A DNA stretch of 22,922 bases from Candidatus Poseidonia alphae (GTDB lineage: Archaea > Thermoplasmatota > Poseidoniia > Poseidoniales > Poseidoniaceae). Below the pieces are notes generated by a model that was not told the origin of the DNA, searched no databases, and saw nothing but the letters and a program-made list of their open reading frames with translations. Position numbers and translations under genes: made by a program. Below are positions 15,250 through 21,701 of this stretch, piece after piece. Within the stretch, counting starts at the first letter, position 1. Every line of letters begins with the position of its first letter. The DNA is taken from positions 37,731 to 60,652 of the forward strand of contig DAVD01000028.1 in NCBI GenBank assembly GCA_002505405.1. The letters run 5' to 3'.

Positions 15250-16104
15250 TCATCCTGATGAATCATCATTGTCAATTTGGACCTTGCTTTTGGCCAAAAC
15301 AAGCTTCGCCTCATCCCGCTTCTCCTTGGCTTGTGCGGCAAAATATACGGTGAATGAAGGTATCAGTACAATGGAAAAGCATCCGACAACAGCGGCCAAC
15401 GCCCAAACGAATTCTGTTGCTGCATCAACGGAGAATACTTTCACATCCCGCAGTTCTTCATTCACGGTTTCAACGGTGATGAACGGTTGTGTGGAACGGT
15501 TCCCAAGTTCTATGACTTCTATTCGAATCAAAGAAGGGGAATGGAAATAATTGACACTTTCATTTGCCTCCGCCCATGCACCTTCGATGTTTTTAGCAAA
15601 TACCGAACCGTTCGAACGACGAGCAGGGTCAACTGATGTGAGTCCGAAGAAGGAAAGATCCTCGCCGTCTTCAGAACTTCTTTCATGTGTGACGTTATGG
15701 TAACAACGGTCAGCGCATGAAAATTTCTCTTCCAAAGGATTCTCTAGAGAGTAGATTGCACCAAGAAGGGGATGACTGTACAATTTTGCCCCGTTCATGA
15801 CCTTCAAGACAGATCCATCCGAGAGTTCGGTAACCGTGACGTTAACCCATGTCAGATTTTGTCCGTTCGCAGGGACGCTCCACGCCCAAGTTGTCGTGTT
15901 AGAATCGCCGTCATAGATCCTATCAACTTCTTCTGCCGCTTGCAAACTGTCGGCATTCGTGACCGTTGCCTCGGTGGTGTATATGTATGCAGATGGTGAC
16001 ACTGTGGCCCCATAGACGGCATATGAAAGTAGAAATATCAGGGTTAGAGACAAGCCTATGAGGGTCCTAAGCAAGTTAGGATTTTGAGCCAAAGCCTTCT
16101 TCAT
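15250..16104 (-). CDS. Two-TM exported hypothetical protein
   Basis: A 284-aa membrane protein I do not recognise. An N-terminal helix at about residues 14-34 (LIGLSLTLIFLLSYAVYG) is followed by a ~190-residue external domain with several N-glycosylation-type sequons and a CADRC pair. A second helix lies at about 231-254 (FVWALAAVVGCFSIVLIPSF), and a charged cytoplasmic tail of about 30 residues (AAQAKEKRDEAKLVLAKSK) follows. The ATG start is preceded by GGTTAGGATA. It lies 50 bases upstream of the giant surface protein on the same strand, and the shared outward-facing topology suggests they may act together. No catalytic motif is visible. Confidence 0.65.
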   Translation of the reverse strand: MKKALAQNPNLLRTLIGLSLTLIFLLSYAVYGATVSPSAYIYTTEATVTNADSLQAAEEVDRIYDGDSNTTTWAWSVPANGQNLTWVNVTVTELSDGSVLKVMNGAKLYSHPLLGAIYSLENPLEEKFSCADRCYHNVTHERSSEDGEDLSFFGLTSVDPARRSNGSVFAKNIEGAWAEANESVNYFHSPSLIRIEVIELGNRSTQPFITVETVNEELRDVKVFSVDAATEFVWALAAVVGCFSIVLIPSFTVYFAAQAKEKRDEAKLVLAKSKVQIDNDDSSG

Positions 16105-16198
16105 TATCCTAACCCACCCGAAGGGCCTTCATCAAGGCTTGTATGGCTGGCCGTGAATGAGGTGTTGTGCTATGATTTACTGCATGCTTGACCCGTTC

Positions 16199-16210
16199 TT
16201 TTCATATAGG
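16199..16210 (+). promoter_or_regulatory. Probable promoter of the S19e translation operon
   Basis: TTTTCATATAGG at 16199-16210 is a good TATA-like element about 35-40 bases before the S19e ATG, predicting a short leader. It lies in the 140-base gap (16105-16244) between S19e and the divergent two-TM gene. Nothing else in this gap is assignable. Confidence 0.4.
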
Positions 16211-16244
16211 GGCGGGCGGTCGCCAAGTTGCTTGGTGTTTCGTT

Positions 16245-16733
16245 ATGACGACCGTGTATGATATTCCTGCTGACATTCTTATGCCTGCTTTGGCCGATGC
16301 AATGGCTGAACAAGACGCTATTTCACCCCCTGATTGGTCTGAATACGTCAAAACCGCTGTTGACCGAGAGCGCCCGCCGACCCAAGACAACTGGTGGTAC
16401 CTCCGAACAGCAGCTATTCTCCGCAAGGTCGCCCGCAACGGCCCCGTCGGAGTAACTCATCTTGCTCAAGCCTTCGGTGGAAAGAAGGACAACGGAGTTA
16501 TGCCGAACACACCAGGAGTAGCATCCCGACACATTATTCGAACAGCCCTTCAACAACTTGAAGACGCCGGTTTGGTAGTAAAAGTACCAACCAAGGTCGT
16601 CGGAGGAGATGAACCGGTTCAGTTGTACGCTGGCCGTCAAATCACCGCTGCTGGACAAAAATTAGTGGACAACATCGCCCATTCAATGCGTGCTGCAGCC
16701 GATGAGCAGTATCCTGGTCTAAACAAATATTGA
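16245..16733 (+). CDS. rps19e: Small ribosomal subunit protein S19e (eS19)
   Basis: An archaeal/eukaryotic-specific ribosomal protein of 162 aa. The start at 16245 gives MTTVYDIPADILMPALADAM. Typical features follow: PPDWSEYVKT, then RPPTQDNWWYLRTAAILRKV (family: W-Y-R-AS--RKvY) and GPVGVTHLAQAFGGKK. The N-G-x-x-P and ASRHIIRTALQQLEDAGLV segment is followed by the C-terminal ITAAGQKLVDNIA helix. It is the first gene of a plus-strand operon with the PDCD5 protein, L39e, L31e, S17e and TrmJ. The S19e-PDCD5-L39e-L31e order is widespread in archaea. The length and conserved blocks are complete. Confidence 0.95.
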   Translation: MTTVYDIPADILMPALADAMAEQDAISPPDWSEYVKTAVDRERPPTQDNWWYLRTAAILRKVARNGPVGVTHLAQAFGGKKDNGVMPNTPGVASRHIIRTALQQLEDAGLVVKVPTKVVGGDEPVQLYAGRQITAAGQKLVDNIAHSMRAAADEQYPGLNKY

Positions 16734-16756
16734 TCGGAGTGAGAGGATTGAGCGCT

Positions 16757-17116
16757 ATGGTATCTGCACAGGATGACGAGTTGTCCGCCATTCGTGCTCA
16801 ACGCCTCAAAGCCATCCAAGAGCAAGCCCAGCAACAAGCCGTTTCTCAACTTAAAGCCGAGGAAAAGGCTCACGAAGCAGCCCAAACAGCTGCACAAATC
16901 GATTCCACACTACGTGTCGCCATGACACCGGATGCCCGTTCTCGCCTTGCACGCATTGCCCTGGTTGATCCAACCCGTGCAACGTCCATCAAAACGTCCA
17001 TCGCAGCAATGTACCAATCCGGTCAACTCAATCAACCAATGAGTGATGCTTCTTTGAAGCAGATGCTCTCATCACAATCCAAGAGCCGCAATAATGCGTC
17101 CATCCGAAGAATCTGA
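16757..17116 (+). CDS. PDCD5-family DNA-binding protein
   Basis: A 119-aa member of the PDCD5/TFAR19 family (archaeal MTH1615-like), small helical proteins found beside ribosomal genes in archaea and linked to nucleic-acid or chaperonin binding. The N-terminal half is a long charged helix rich in Gln and Ala (AIQEQAQQQAVSQLKAEE). The core RVAMTPDARSRLARIALVDP matches the family's L-p-eAR-RL-ri-lv-p motif. A final basic tail follows. I chose the ATG at 16757, eight or so bases after GAGAGGA. It lies 23 bases after S19e and 13 bases before L39e in the operon. Confidence 0.88.
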   Translation: MVSAQDDELSAIRAQRLKAIQEQAQQQAVSQLKAEEKAHEAAQTAAQIDSTLRVAMTPDARSRLARIALVDPTRATSIKTSIAAMYQSGQLNQPMSDASLKQMLSSQSKSRNNASIRRI

Positions 17117-17129
17117 GAAGGTGCTCGAT

Positions 17130-17285
17130 ATGTCCAAGAATAAGCCAGCAGCAAAAAAAATACGCCTCTTGAAGGCAGGAAAACAGAACCGACGTGTCCC
17201 CGTTTGGGTCATGCTAAAGACCGACCGAAATACGGTGTCCCACGCTAAGCGACACCACTGGAGACGAAGTAAACTCCAACGATGA
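17130..17285 (+). CDS. rpl39e: Large ribosomal subunit protein L39e (eL39)
   Basis: A 51-aa basic ribosomal protein that lines the peptide exit tunnel. The start at 17130 (MSKNKPAAKKIRLLKAGKQ) is preceded by GAAGGTG. The hallmark NRRVPVWVMLKT and RRSKLQR end are present, with HWRR before it, as in other archaeal L39e proteins (about 50 aa). Its TGA stop overlaps the GAGGTGA ribosome-binding site of L31e, so translation of the two is coupled. Confidence 0.95.
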   Translation: MSKNKPAAKKIRLLKAGKQNRRVPVWVMLKTDRNTVSHAKRHHWRRSKLQR

Positions 17286-17295
17286 GGTGATTATT

Positions 17296-17571
17296 ATGGC
17301 AAGACCTAACGAATCCGAACTGATCGTTCCTTTGAGGAACGCCTGGAACATTACTCGATACAAGCGTGCTCCACGAGCAATGCAAATCATCCGCGAACAA
17401 GTCATCCGTCATCTCAAGGTGACCGAGGAAGAAGAACTCTACATTGACCCCGAGGTCAACGAACACATCTGGAAGCGAGGTATTGAAAACCCCCCTCGTA
17501 AAATCCGCCTTCTCGTGACACGTCACGATGAACCAGGAATTCCAGTTGAAGTCAAATTAATGAAGGAGTGA
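17296..17571 (+). CDS. rpl31e: Large ribosomal subunit protein L31e (eL31)
   Basis: A 91-aa archaeal/eukaryotic ribosomal protein located near the tunnel exit. The start at 17296 has GAGGTGA upstream. The sequence ELIVPLRNAWNITRYKRAPR matches the family (xxVPLR-a----r-kRa-kAv--ir). PEVNEHIWKRGIENPPRKIR is the conserved central block, and RLLVTRHDEPGIPVEVKL is the final strand. It follows L39e by ten bases and precedes S17e by five. Confidence 0.95.
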   Translation: MARPNESELIVPLRNAWNITRYKRAPRAMQIIREQVIRHLKVTEEEELYIDPEVNEHIWKRGIENPPRKIRLLVTRHDEPGIPVEVKLMKE

Positions 17572-17576
17572 TCACA

Positions 17577-17768
17577 ATGGGAAATATTCGACCAAGTTTC
17601 ATCAAAATCCGAGCCATCCGTTTGTGCGAGGAGCACGGTGAAAAATTCACCAATGACTTCGACCACAACAAAGTGATTGTCTCACAACTTACCGATGTTG
17701 AGTCAAAGAAACTCCGCAACTGGATTGCAGGATACGTGACACGATACCGACAACGCCGTACCGATTGA
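17577..17768 (+). CDS. rps17e: Small ribosomal subunit protein S17e (eS17)
   Basis: A 63-aa archaeal-length S17e. MGNIRPSFIKIRAIRLCEEH, then FTNDFDHNKVIVSQL and the conserved KLRNWIAGYVTRYRQRR end are characteristic. The start ATG at 17577 has GGAGTGATCACA upstream and lies five bases after the L31e stop. S17e is not the usual gene at this position (eIF6 and L18a are commoner after L31e in archaea), so its placement here is a lineage-specific arrangement. Confidence 0.93.
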   Translation: MGNIRPSFIKIRAIRLCEEHGEKFTNDFDHNKVIVSQLTDVESKKLRNWIAGYVTRYRQRRTD

Positions 17769-17772
17769 TGCG

Positions 17773-18006
17773 GTGATTTTCTTGCCGGTCCGAGTGAAAT
17801 GGGACCGTATGCCAGTGAGCGTTCATAGTAATGACCGTGATGAGTTGGAGTCTTTGATTCTTCATCTCAAGCATCAACATAATGTCCGTAAGCGGTCGCT
17901 TGTCATGGACGATAGAGAAGACGGAGGTTACCTCTTCTTTTTGTACCAAATATGCGACCCACGATGGATTGCAAATTACTACAACAATCAAAAAGGGAGC
18001 GATTGA
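17773..18006 (+). CDS. Unidentified 77-aa ORF in the ribosomal operon (possible diverged L18a/LX-like)
   Basis: An ORF fitting closely between S17e (stop four bases before) and the trmJ-like gene (13 bases after). The start is either the GTG at 17773 or the ATG at 17809; neither has a strong ribosome-binding site, so translation may be coupled to S17e. The product has a KHQHNVRKRSLVMDDRED segment that loosely recalls the H-x-V-K-R-x-x-I element of archaeal L18a/LX proteins, which often lie near L39e-L31e. The rest does not clearly match, and the C-terminal FFLYQICDPRWIANYYN is unlike L18a. I treat it as a probable gene of unknown function. Confidence 0.5.
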   Translation: MIFLPVRVKWDRMPVSVHSNDRDELESLILHLKHQHNVRKRSLVMDDREDGGYLFFLYQICDPRWIANYYNNQKGSD

Positions 18007-18019
18007 TTTGGGGGAACGA

Positions 18020-18832
18020 ATGGACATACCACTACCAGGCGGTACATTTTCAATTTCAGTAATACTGGTTGGTGTTAGCCATCCGGGCAATCTTGGAGCA
18101 ATATGCAGGACCATGCTCAATTATGGATTCGACGACTTACGACTTGTTAATCCTAAATGCGACAAGGATGATGGGGACACGAGAGCCAGAGCCAAACATT
18201 CCAAACGAGTCCTTGAGCAAGCAACGGTCCATGATGACCTTAGGGACGCTACCCATGATTGTTCATTGGTATTGGGCACTTCAGGTAAACGAGAAATAGG
18301 GACCAAGACTCTTTTTCGTCATTTTATGTATCCATGGGAAATGGTGGAGCGTCTCCAAGAGACAAACATGAACATAGCCCTTGTTTTCGGAGAGGAAGGT
18401 AAAGGATTGTCCACAGAGGACTTGTCCGCTTGTGACGCATTTGTAACCCTGCCTACCTGGGAAGGATATCCAATCGCTAATCTAAGTCATGCAGTCAATG
18501 CACTTCTGTACGAAATCCAACGGCACCGCGTCATAACAACCCAAGGTCTTGATGATGGTTTGCCGGATATCGTCCCTCTTGAACGTCACATCTCACCCCC
18601 ACTGCGAACTACACTTGTGGAATCAATTGAACAGTTTGCTAATGAACTCCCCGGCAAGGACGAGCGAAAAGATTCTGTGAATCAAACCTTGAAGCGAACA
18701 TTGCTTCGTAGCATGCCCACGGAAGACGAAGCAACACGAATCATTGGTGGCTTGGTCGACGGAACAACGGCATTACAACATGCCAATGATAAACCAGAAT
18801 GGATCAATAAAAGAAGGCGCAAAATTGAGTGA
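18020..18832 (+). CDS. TrmJ-like SPOUT tRNA/rRNA 2'-O-methyltransferase
   Basis: A 270-aa SpoU/TrmH-type methyltransferase, most like TrmJ, which 2'-O-methylates tRNA nucleotide 32. The three SPOUT motifs are clear: NLGAICRTMLNYGF (motif 1, with the conserved Asn and Arg), LVFGEEGKGLS (motif 2) and TWEGYPIANLSHAVNALLYE (motif 3; the usual form is P-xx-YPSLNLSqAV). The SAM-binding trefoil knot is formed by motifs 2 and 3. I chose the ATG at 18020, nine bases after GGGGGA; in-frame upstream starts would run into the 77-aa ORF. The C-terminal ~100 residues form an extra helical domain, as in TrmJ. The stop TGA abuts the stop of queD on the other strand. Confidence 0.85.
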   Translation: MDIPLPGGTFSISVILVGVSHPGNLGAICRTMLNYGFDDLRLVNPKCDKDDGDTRARAKHSKRVLEQATVHDDLRDATHDCSLVLGTSGKREIGTKTLFRHFMYPWEMVERLQETNMNIALVFGEEGKGLSTEDLSACDAFVTLPTWEGYPIANLSHAVNALLYEIQRHRVITTQGLDDGLPDIVPLERHISPPLRTTLVESIEQFANELPGKDERKDSVNQTLKRTLLRSMPTEDEATRIIGGLVDGTTALQHANDKPEWINKRRRKIE

Positions 18833-19282
18833 TCAAATTCGCCAAGATGCAACGCTTTTGGGTGTTTCTCGACAGTGCATGGCAACCAAACGTAACTGAT
18901 TACCGTATGTTGTTTTGATATGAGGTTCAAGTGTTTCAAAGGCCCATCTCGCCAGATTTTCTGCTGTTGGAATAAATGGAACAACAACTGTTCGATGGTC
19001 GTCTCCCATGAGTTTACATGCAGAGCGTGCGATGTCGTCCCCCTCATAAACAACAAATGCGTGATCGATGACATCGTGTATATGAACCGTAAGTAATTGA
19101 CTTATGTCTGAAAAATCCATTAACATTCCCTCGTCAGAGACACCTTGCTGGGTGACTACATCACCTTCTATTTCAGCTTCAAAGCGATACCGGTGGCCAT
19201 GCATATGTTTGCATTTTGATTTGTGGTTCGGAACGCGATGCCCCGTGTCAGTCTCAATGTATCTTCGAATGGTTGTTGTCAT
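18833..19282 (-). CDS. queD: 6-carboxy-tetrahydropterin synthase QueD
   Basis: QueD (149 aa) converts 7,8-dihydroneopterin triphosphate to 6-carboxy-5,6,7,8-tetrahydropterin, the second step of preQ0 synthesis. The zinc ligands are His15 (TGHRV) and His28 and His30 (CKHMHGHRY), and the catalytic Cys24 precedes them. Glu139 in RETPKSVASW is the substrate-binding Glu. The enzyme family also includes 6-pyruvoyl-tetrahydropterin synthases, but the Cys-x3-His-x-His spacing and the neighbouring queC, queE and folE favour QueD. Its ATG overlaps the queC-msrB stop by four bases, so the genes are translationally coupled. It is last in the operon, and the stop meets the TrmJ stop directly in a TGATCA. 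Confidence 0.93.
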   Translation of the reverse strand: MTTTIRRYIETDTGHRVPNHKSKCKHMHGHRYRFEAEIEGDVVTQQGVSDEGMLMDFSDISQLLTVHIHDVIDHAFVVYEGDDIARSACKLMGDDHRTVVVPFIPTAENLARWAFETLEPHIKTTYGNQLRLVAMHCRETPKSVASWRI

Positions 19283-20439
19283 GGTTCATCCTCCTCGTTA
19301 AATTTCAGTGAGGCCGAATTGATGCAGTATCGTTCCCCTCCGTGCTGCCGTGGACCATCGGGAAATACATGGCCGAGATGGGCATCGCATTGTTCACATC
19401 GAACTTCAATACGAAGCATTCCGTGTGTTCGGTCTTCTATTCGTATAATTCCGGCATCATGATGTTCGGTATGGAACGAAGGCCAGCCACAACCGGAATC
19501 GAATTTCATTGAAGATGTGAACAACAATCGTTCACAGCAGATACAGAAATATTCTCCAACCCTCTTCTCATCGTAATATTGCCCCGTGAAAGCGCGCTCT
19601 GTACCAGACTCACGCGTCACGTGGAATTGGATCGCAGAGAGTCGTTCTTTGTATTCAGCCTCTTTGTGAGCCTTCTCAGTTGCAAGTGCATGCTCCAGAG
19701 CAACATCCCAACTGTCAACGTAATCGATGGGGTCTTTGCGCCCGAGTGAATGGAACGCCAATATTCGTTCCACATCTGAACCCGTACGGCCACTGCTTCT
19801 CCCATCCGCATCGGGTGAATAGGAAGTGATTGTCCGAGAAAATACCTCATCGAAATCAAGACCCAATGCCCCGATCGCATGTTCTGCATCCTTGAGAATT
19901 CCTTCTTTATTGGAATCAACATAGGGCAGATAGAAATGAACCGCCTCACTCCCCCAATTTCCAATTGCAAATGCGTGGCCAAGGGCATTGTAAAATTCTG
20001 GCCTGCAGTCGGGGTAAATAGCGTGATCACCGCTGTGAACGCCAAGAGCGACAGCTGATTTATTTCCATTTTTTTCACTGAGTGATAGAGCAGTGCCATA
20101 AAGCAGAGATGAAAAGATGGCATTTCTGTTTGGTACGACGGTGGCTTTCATAGAATCCTCTTCATAGTGACCCTCTGGAACATCCCCTCCGCTCTCAAGA
20201 AGGTCACTCTTAAACAAACCAAATGCGCTCTTGAGGTCAACAATCCTATGATGGACCTCATGGCCCTCTCCCTTGAGGTATACAACAAGTGACTTTGCCC
20301 TCTCCAATTCGATCCGATGTTTCTGGCCGTAGTCAAAGGAAAGACACGTTACGTTGAATTCTTGTTGAATGAGATGGAGTAACAGGGATGATGAATCCAT
20401 GCCTCCGCTCAAGGCCATTACTGCATTTTGCCGGGTCAT
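19279..20439 (-). CDS. queC-msrB: QueC-MsrB fusion (7-cyano-7-deazaguanine synthase + methionine-R-sulfoxide reductase)
   Basis: A 386-aa two-domain protein. Residues ~1-245 are QueC, which makes preQ0 from 7-carboxy-7-deazaguanine using ATP and ammonia: SGGMDS P-loop at 11-16, VPNRNAIF at ~102-109 and YPDCRPEF at 142-149. Residues ~270-386 are MsrB: FHVTRESGTERAFTG, Cys299/Cys302 and Cys348/Cys351 as the two zinc CXXC pairs, GCGWPSF with Cys317 as likely resolving cysteine, and ERYCINSASL with catalytic Cys372. The four cysteines that normally bind zinc near the QueC C-terminus are replaced (Ser206, Ser216, Thr219, Asp222). I start at the ATG of 20439, ten bases after the queE stop with GGTGA between; the longer reading to 20547 would overlap queE. 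The fused form was read without any frameshift and overlaps queD by four bases. Confidence 0.92.
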   Translation of the reverse strand: MTRQNAVMALSGGMDSSSLLLHLIQQEFNVTCLSFDYGQKHRIELERAKSLVVYLKGEGHEVHHRIVDLKSAFGLFKSDLLESGGDVPEGHYEEDSMKATVVPNRNAIFSSLLYGTALSLSEKNGNKSAVALGVHSGDHAIYPDCRPEFYNALGHAFAIGNWGSEAVHFYLPYVDSNKEGILKDAEHAIGALGLDFDEVFSRTITSYSPDADGRSSGRTGSDVERILAFHSLGRKDPIDYVDSWDVALEHALATEKAHKEAEYKERLSAIQFHVTRESGTERAFTGQYYDEKRVGEYFCICCERLLFTSSMKFDSGCGWPSFHTEHHDAGIIRIEDRTHGMLRIEVRCEQCDAHLGHVFPDGPRQHGGERYCINSASLKFNEEDEP

Positions 20440-20447
20440 GCCATCAC

Positions 20448-21113
20448 CTACAAGATTCCCATCCATTTGTGAGTTTGCAGAGAAAGCCTCCACTCTGGAT
20501 TGTTCTTGACAACTTCTTCGGTTTGAGAAAAATGCTTCCCGTTCCACTCCACACTTTCTGCTTCATGATAACAAGGTTGCAAGAAATGGTGATTAAACCC
20601 TGTTTTCATCTCGTCATACATATCCAACGGTTGACCAACATATACGCATTTTAGTTCATCTCCGATTCGTTGGCGCAGAACCGATTGAGGATACAATTGG
20701 TCTTTTGGAGAAATGCAAATCCAATCCAACAGCCCCTCTGGGATTTCTACAGTCCCATTTGATTCCACTGAGAGGTGATATCCTCTGGCTTTCAACAGTC
20801 GGTGCAATGGCCACAGATCATTTAGCATTGGCTCTCCTCCAGTGAATATAATGTTCTTGGTGGGATACTTCAGCACTTCACCCATGATGTCCAATGCAGT
20901 CATTTCTGTAAATTCATCAAAGTTGGTATCGCACCATTCACATCTGAGATTACAGAGGCCAAATCGAATAAAAACATGAGGGATTCCCGCCCTAAATCCT
21001 TCCCCCTGTACCGAATGAAAGATTTCTACGATATTGTAAGAGGTTGCCAGGTCACTTGGGTTGTCAACCGATGACGACCCCGCAATCCCACAATGATTGT
21101 TTTCCATGGTCAT
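20448..21113 (-). CDS. queE: 7-carboxy-7-deazaguanine synthase QueE (radical SAM)
   Basis: QueE (221 aa) is a radical SAM enzyme that contracts 6-carboxy-tetrahydropterin to 7-carboxy-7-deazaguanine. The [4Fe-4S]-binding cysteines are Cys54, Cys58 and Cys61 in GLCNLRCEWCDT (CX3CX2C). The SVQGEGFRAGIPHVFIR segment before them is the QueE signature (S-QGEG---G-P--F-R), and TGGEPMLND at 91-99 contacts SAM. VESNGT at ~117-122 is also typical. It begins three bases after the folE stop; a second in-frame ATG lies two codons downstream. The cluster order folE-queE-queC-queD covers every step from GTP to preQ0. Confidence 0.94.
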   Translation of the reverse strand: MTMENNHCGIAGSSSVDNPSDLATSYNIVEIFHSVQGEGFRAGIPHVFIRFGLCNLRCEWCDTNFDEFTEMTALDIMGEVLKYPTKNIIFTGGEPMLNDLWPLHRLLKARGYHLSVESNGTVEIPEGLLDWICISPKDQLYPQSVLRQRIGDELKCVYVGQPLDMYDEMKTGFNHHFLQPCYHEAESVEWNGKHFSQTEEVVKNNPEWRLSLQTHKWMGIL

Positions 21114-21116
21114 CGC

Positions 21117-21692
21117 TCACAATGGTGGTTGCTGAATGAGTTTCATTAATTCATTCCTCGCTTCACTACGCTCGAAAAAGACACCGTTCATGGCGGATGT
21201 TGTCATGATTGCTTGTTGTTTAGCAACACCTCTGCATTGCATGCACCCATGGGCGGCCTCAAGAATGACAGCTGAGCCCAGGGGTTTCAATTCCCTTTCT
21301 AAATCATCTGCGATTCCTTTCGTGATACGTTCTTGATTTTGGAGACGACGCGCATGGAGTTCTAAGATCCGAGCGAGTTTGCTGATTCCAACAATTCGTT
21401 CCACTGGAATGTATGCGATGTGAGCCCTTCCGTTAAAGGGCTGCAAGTGATGTTCGCATGTCGAGGTGAACTCAATGTTTCGCAACAGAACGATGCCTTC
21501 GTATCCTTCAGCGTTAAACGTCGCATCAAGCAGTTCTCCAGCATCCATCGTGTAACCTGCAAAAATCTCATCCCAAGATTCAACAACGCGCTTGGGTGTG
21601 TTCTTCAAACCTTCACGGTCACAGTTGCCTTCTCCTTCGATATACGAGAGTAATGTTTTAACAGCCTTCATGGCTTCATCTTTTGTTGTCAT
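21117..21692 (-). CDS. folE: GTP cyclohydrolase I (type IA)
   Basis: FolE (191 aa) hydrolyses GTP to 7,8-dihydroneopterin triphosphate, the first step toward preQ0. The zinc ligands are Cys79 and His82 (TSTCEHHLQPF) and Cys150 (HGCMQCRGV), with 71 residues between the two cysteines, exactly as in E. coli FolE. YIPVERIVGISKLARI and LHARRLQNQERIT are conserved blocks. Many Euryarchaeota use the unrelated MptA (type IB) instead, so a bacterial-type FolE suggests acquisition by transfer, although this is not tested here. The ATG has GAGGTGA upstream, next to the stop of the small RHH gene, placing it second in the operon. Confidence 0.94.
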   Translation of the reverse strand: MTTKDEAMKAVKTLLSYIEGEGNCDREGLKNTPKRVVESWDEIFAGYTMDAGELLDATFNAEGYEGIVLLRNIEFTSTCEHHLQPFNGRAHIAYIPVERIVGISKLARILELHARRLQNQERITKGIADDLERELKPLGSAVILEAAHGCMQCRGVAKQQAIMTTSAMNGVFFERSEARNELMKLIQQPPL

Positions 21693-21701
21693 GTATTCAC
21701 C

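Noticed and set aside
20440..20547. Upstream in-frame extension of queC giving 36 more residues
   Set aside because: It would lie inside queE, has no QueC-like sequence, and the ATG at 20439 has a GGTGA site and the proper family N-terminus.
20448..21113. QueE as the radical SAM partner of the PqqD-like protein
   Set aside because: QueE carries its own family signatures and sits in the preQ0 operon about 9 kb away.
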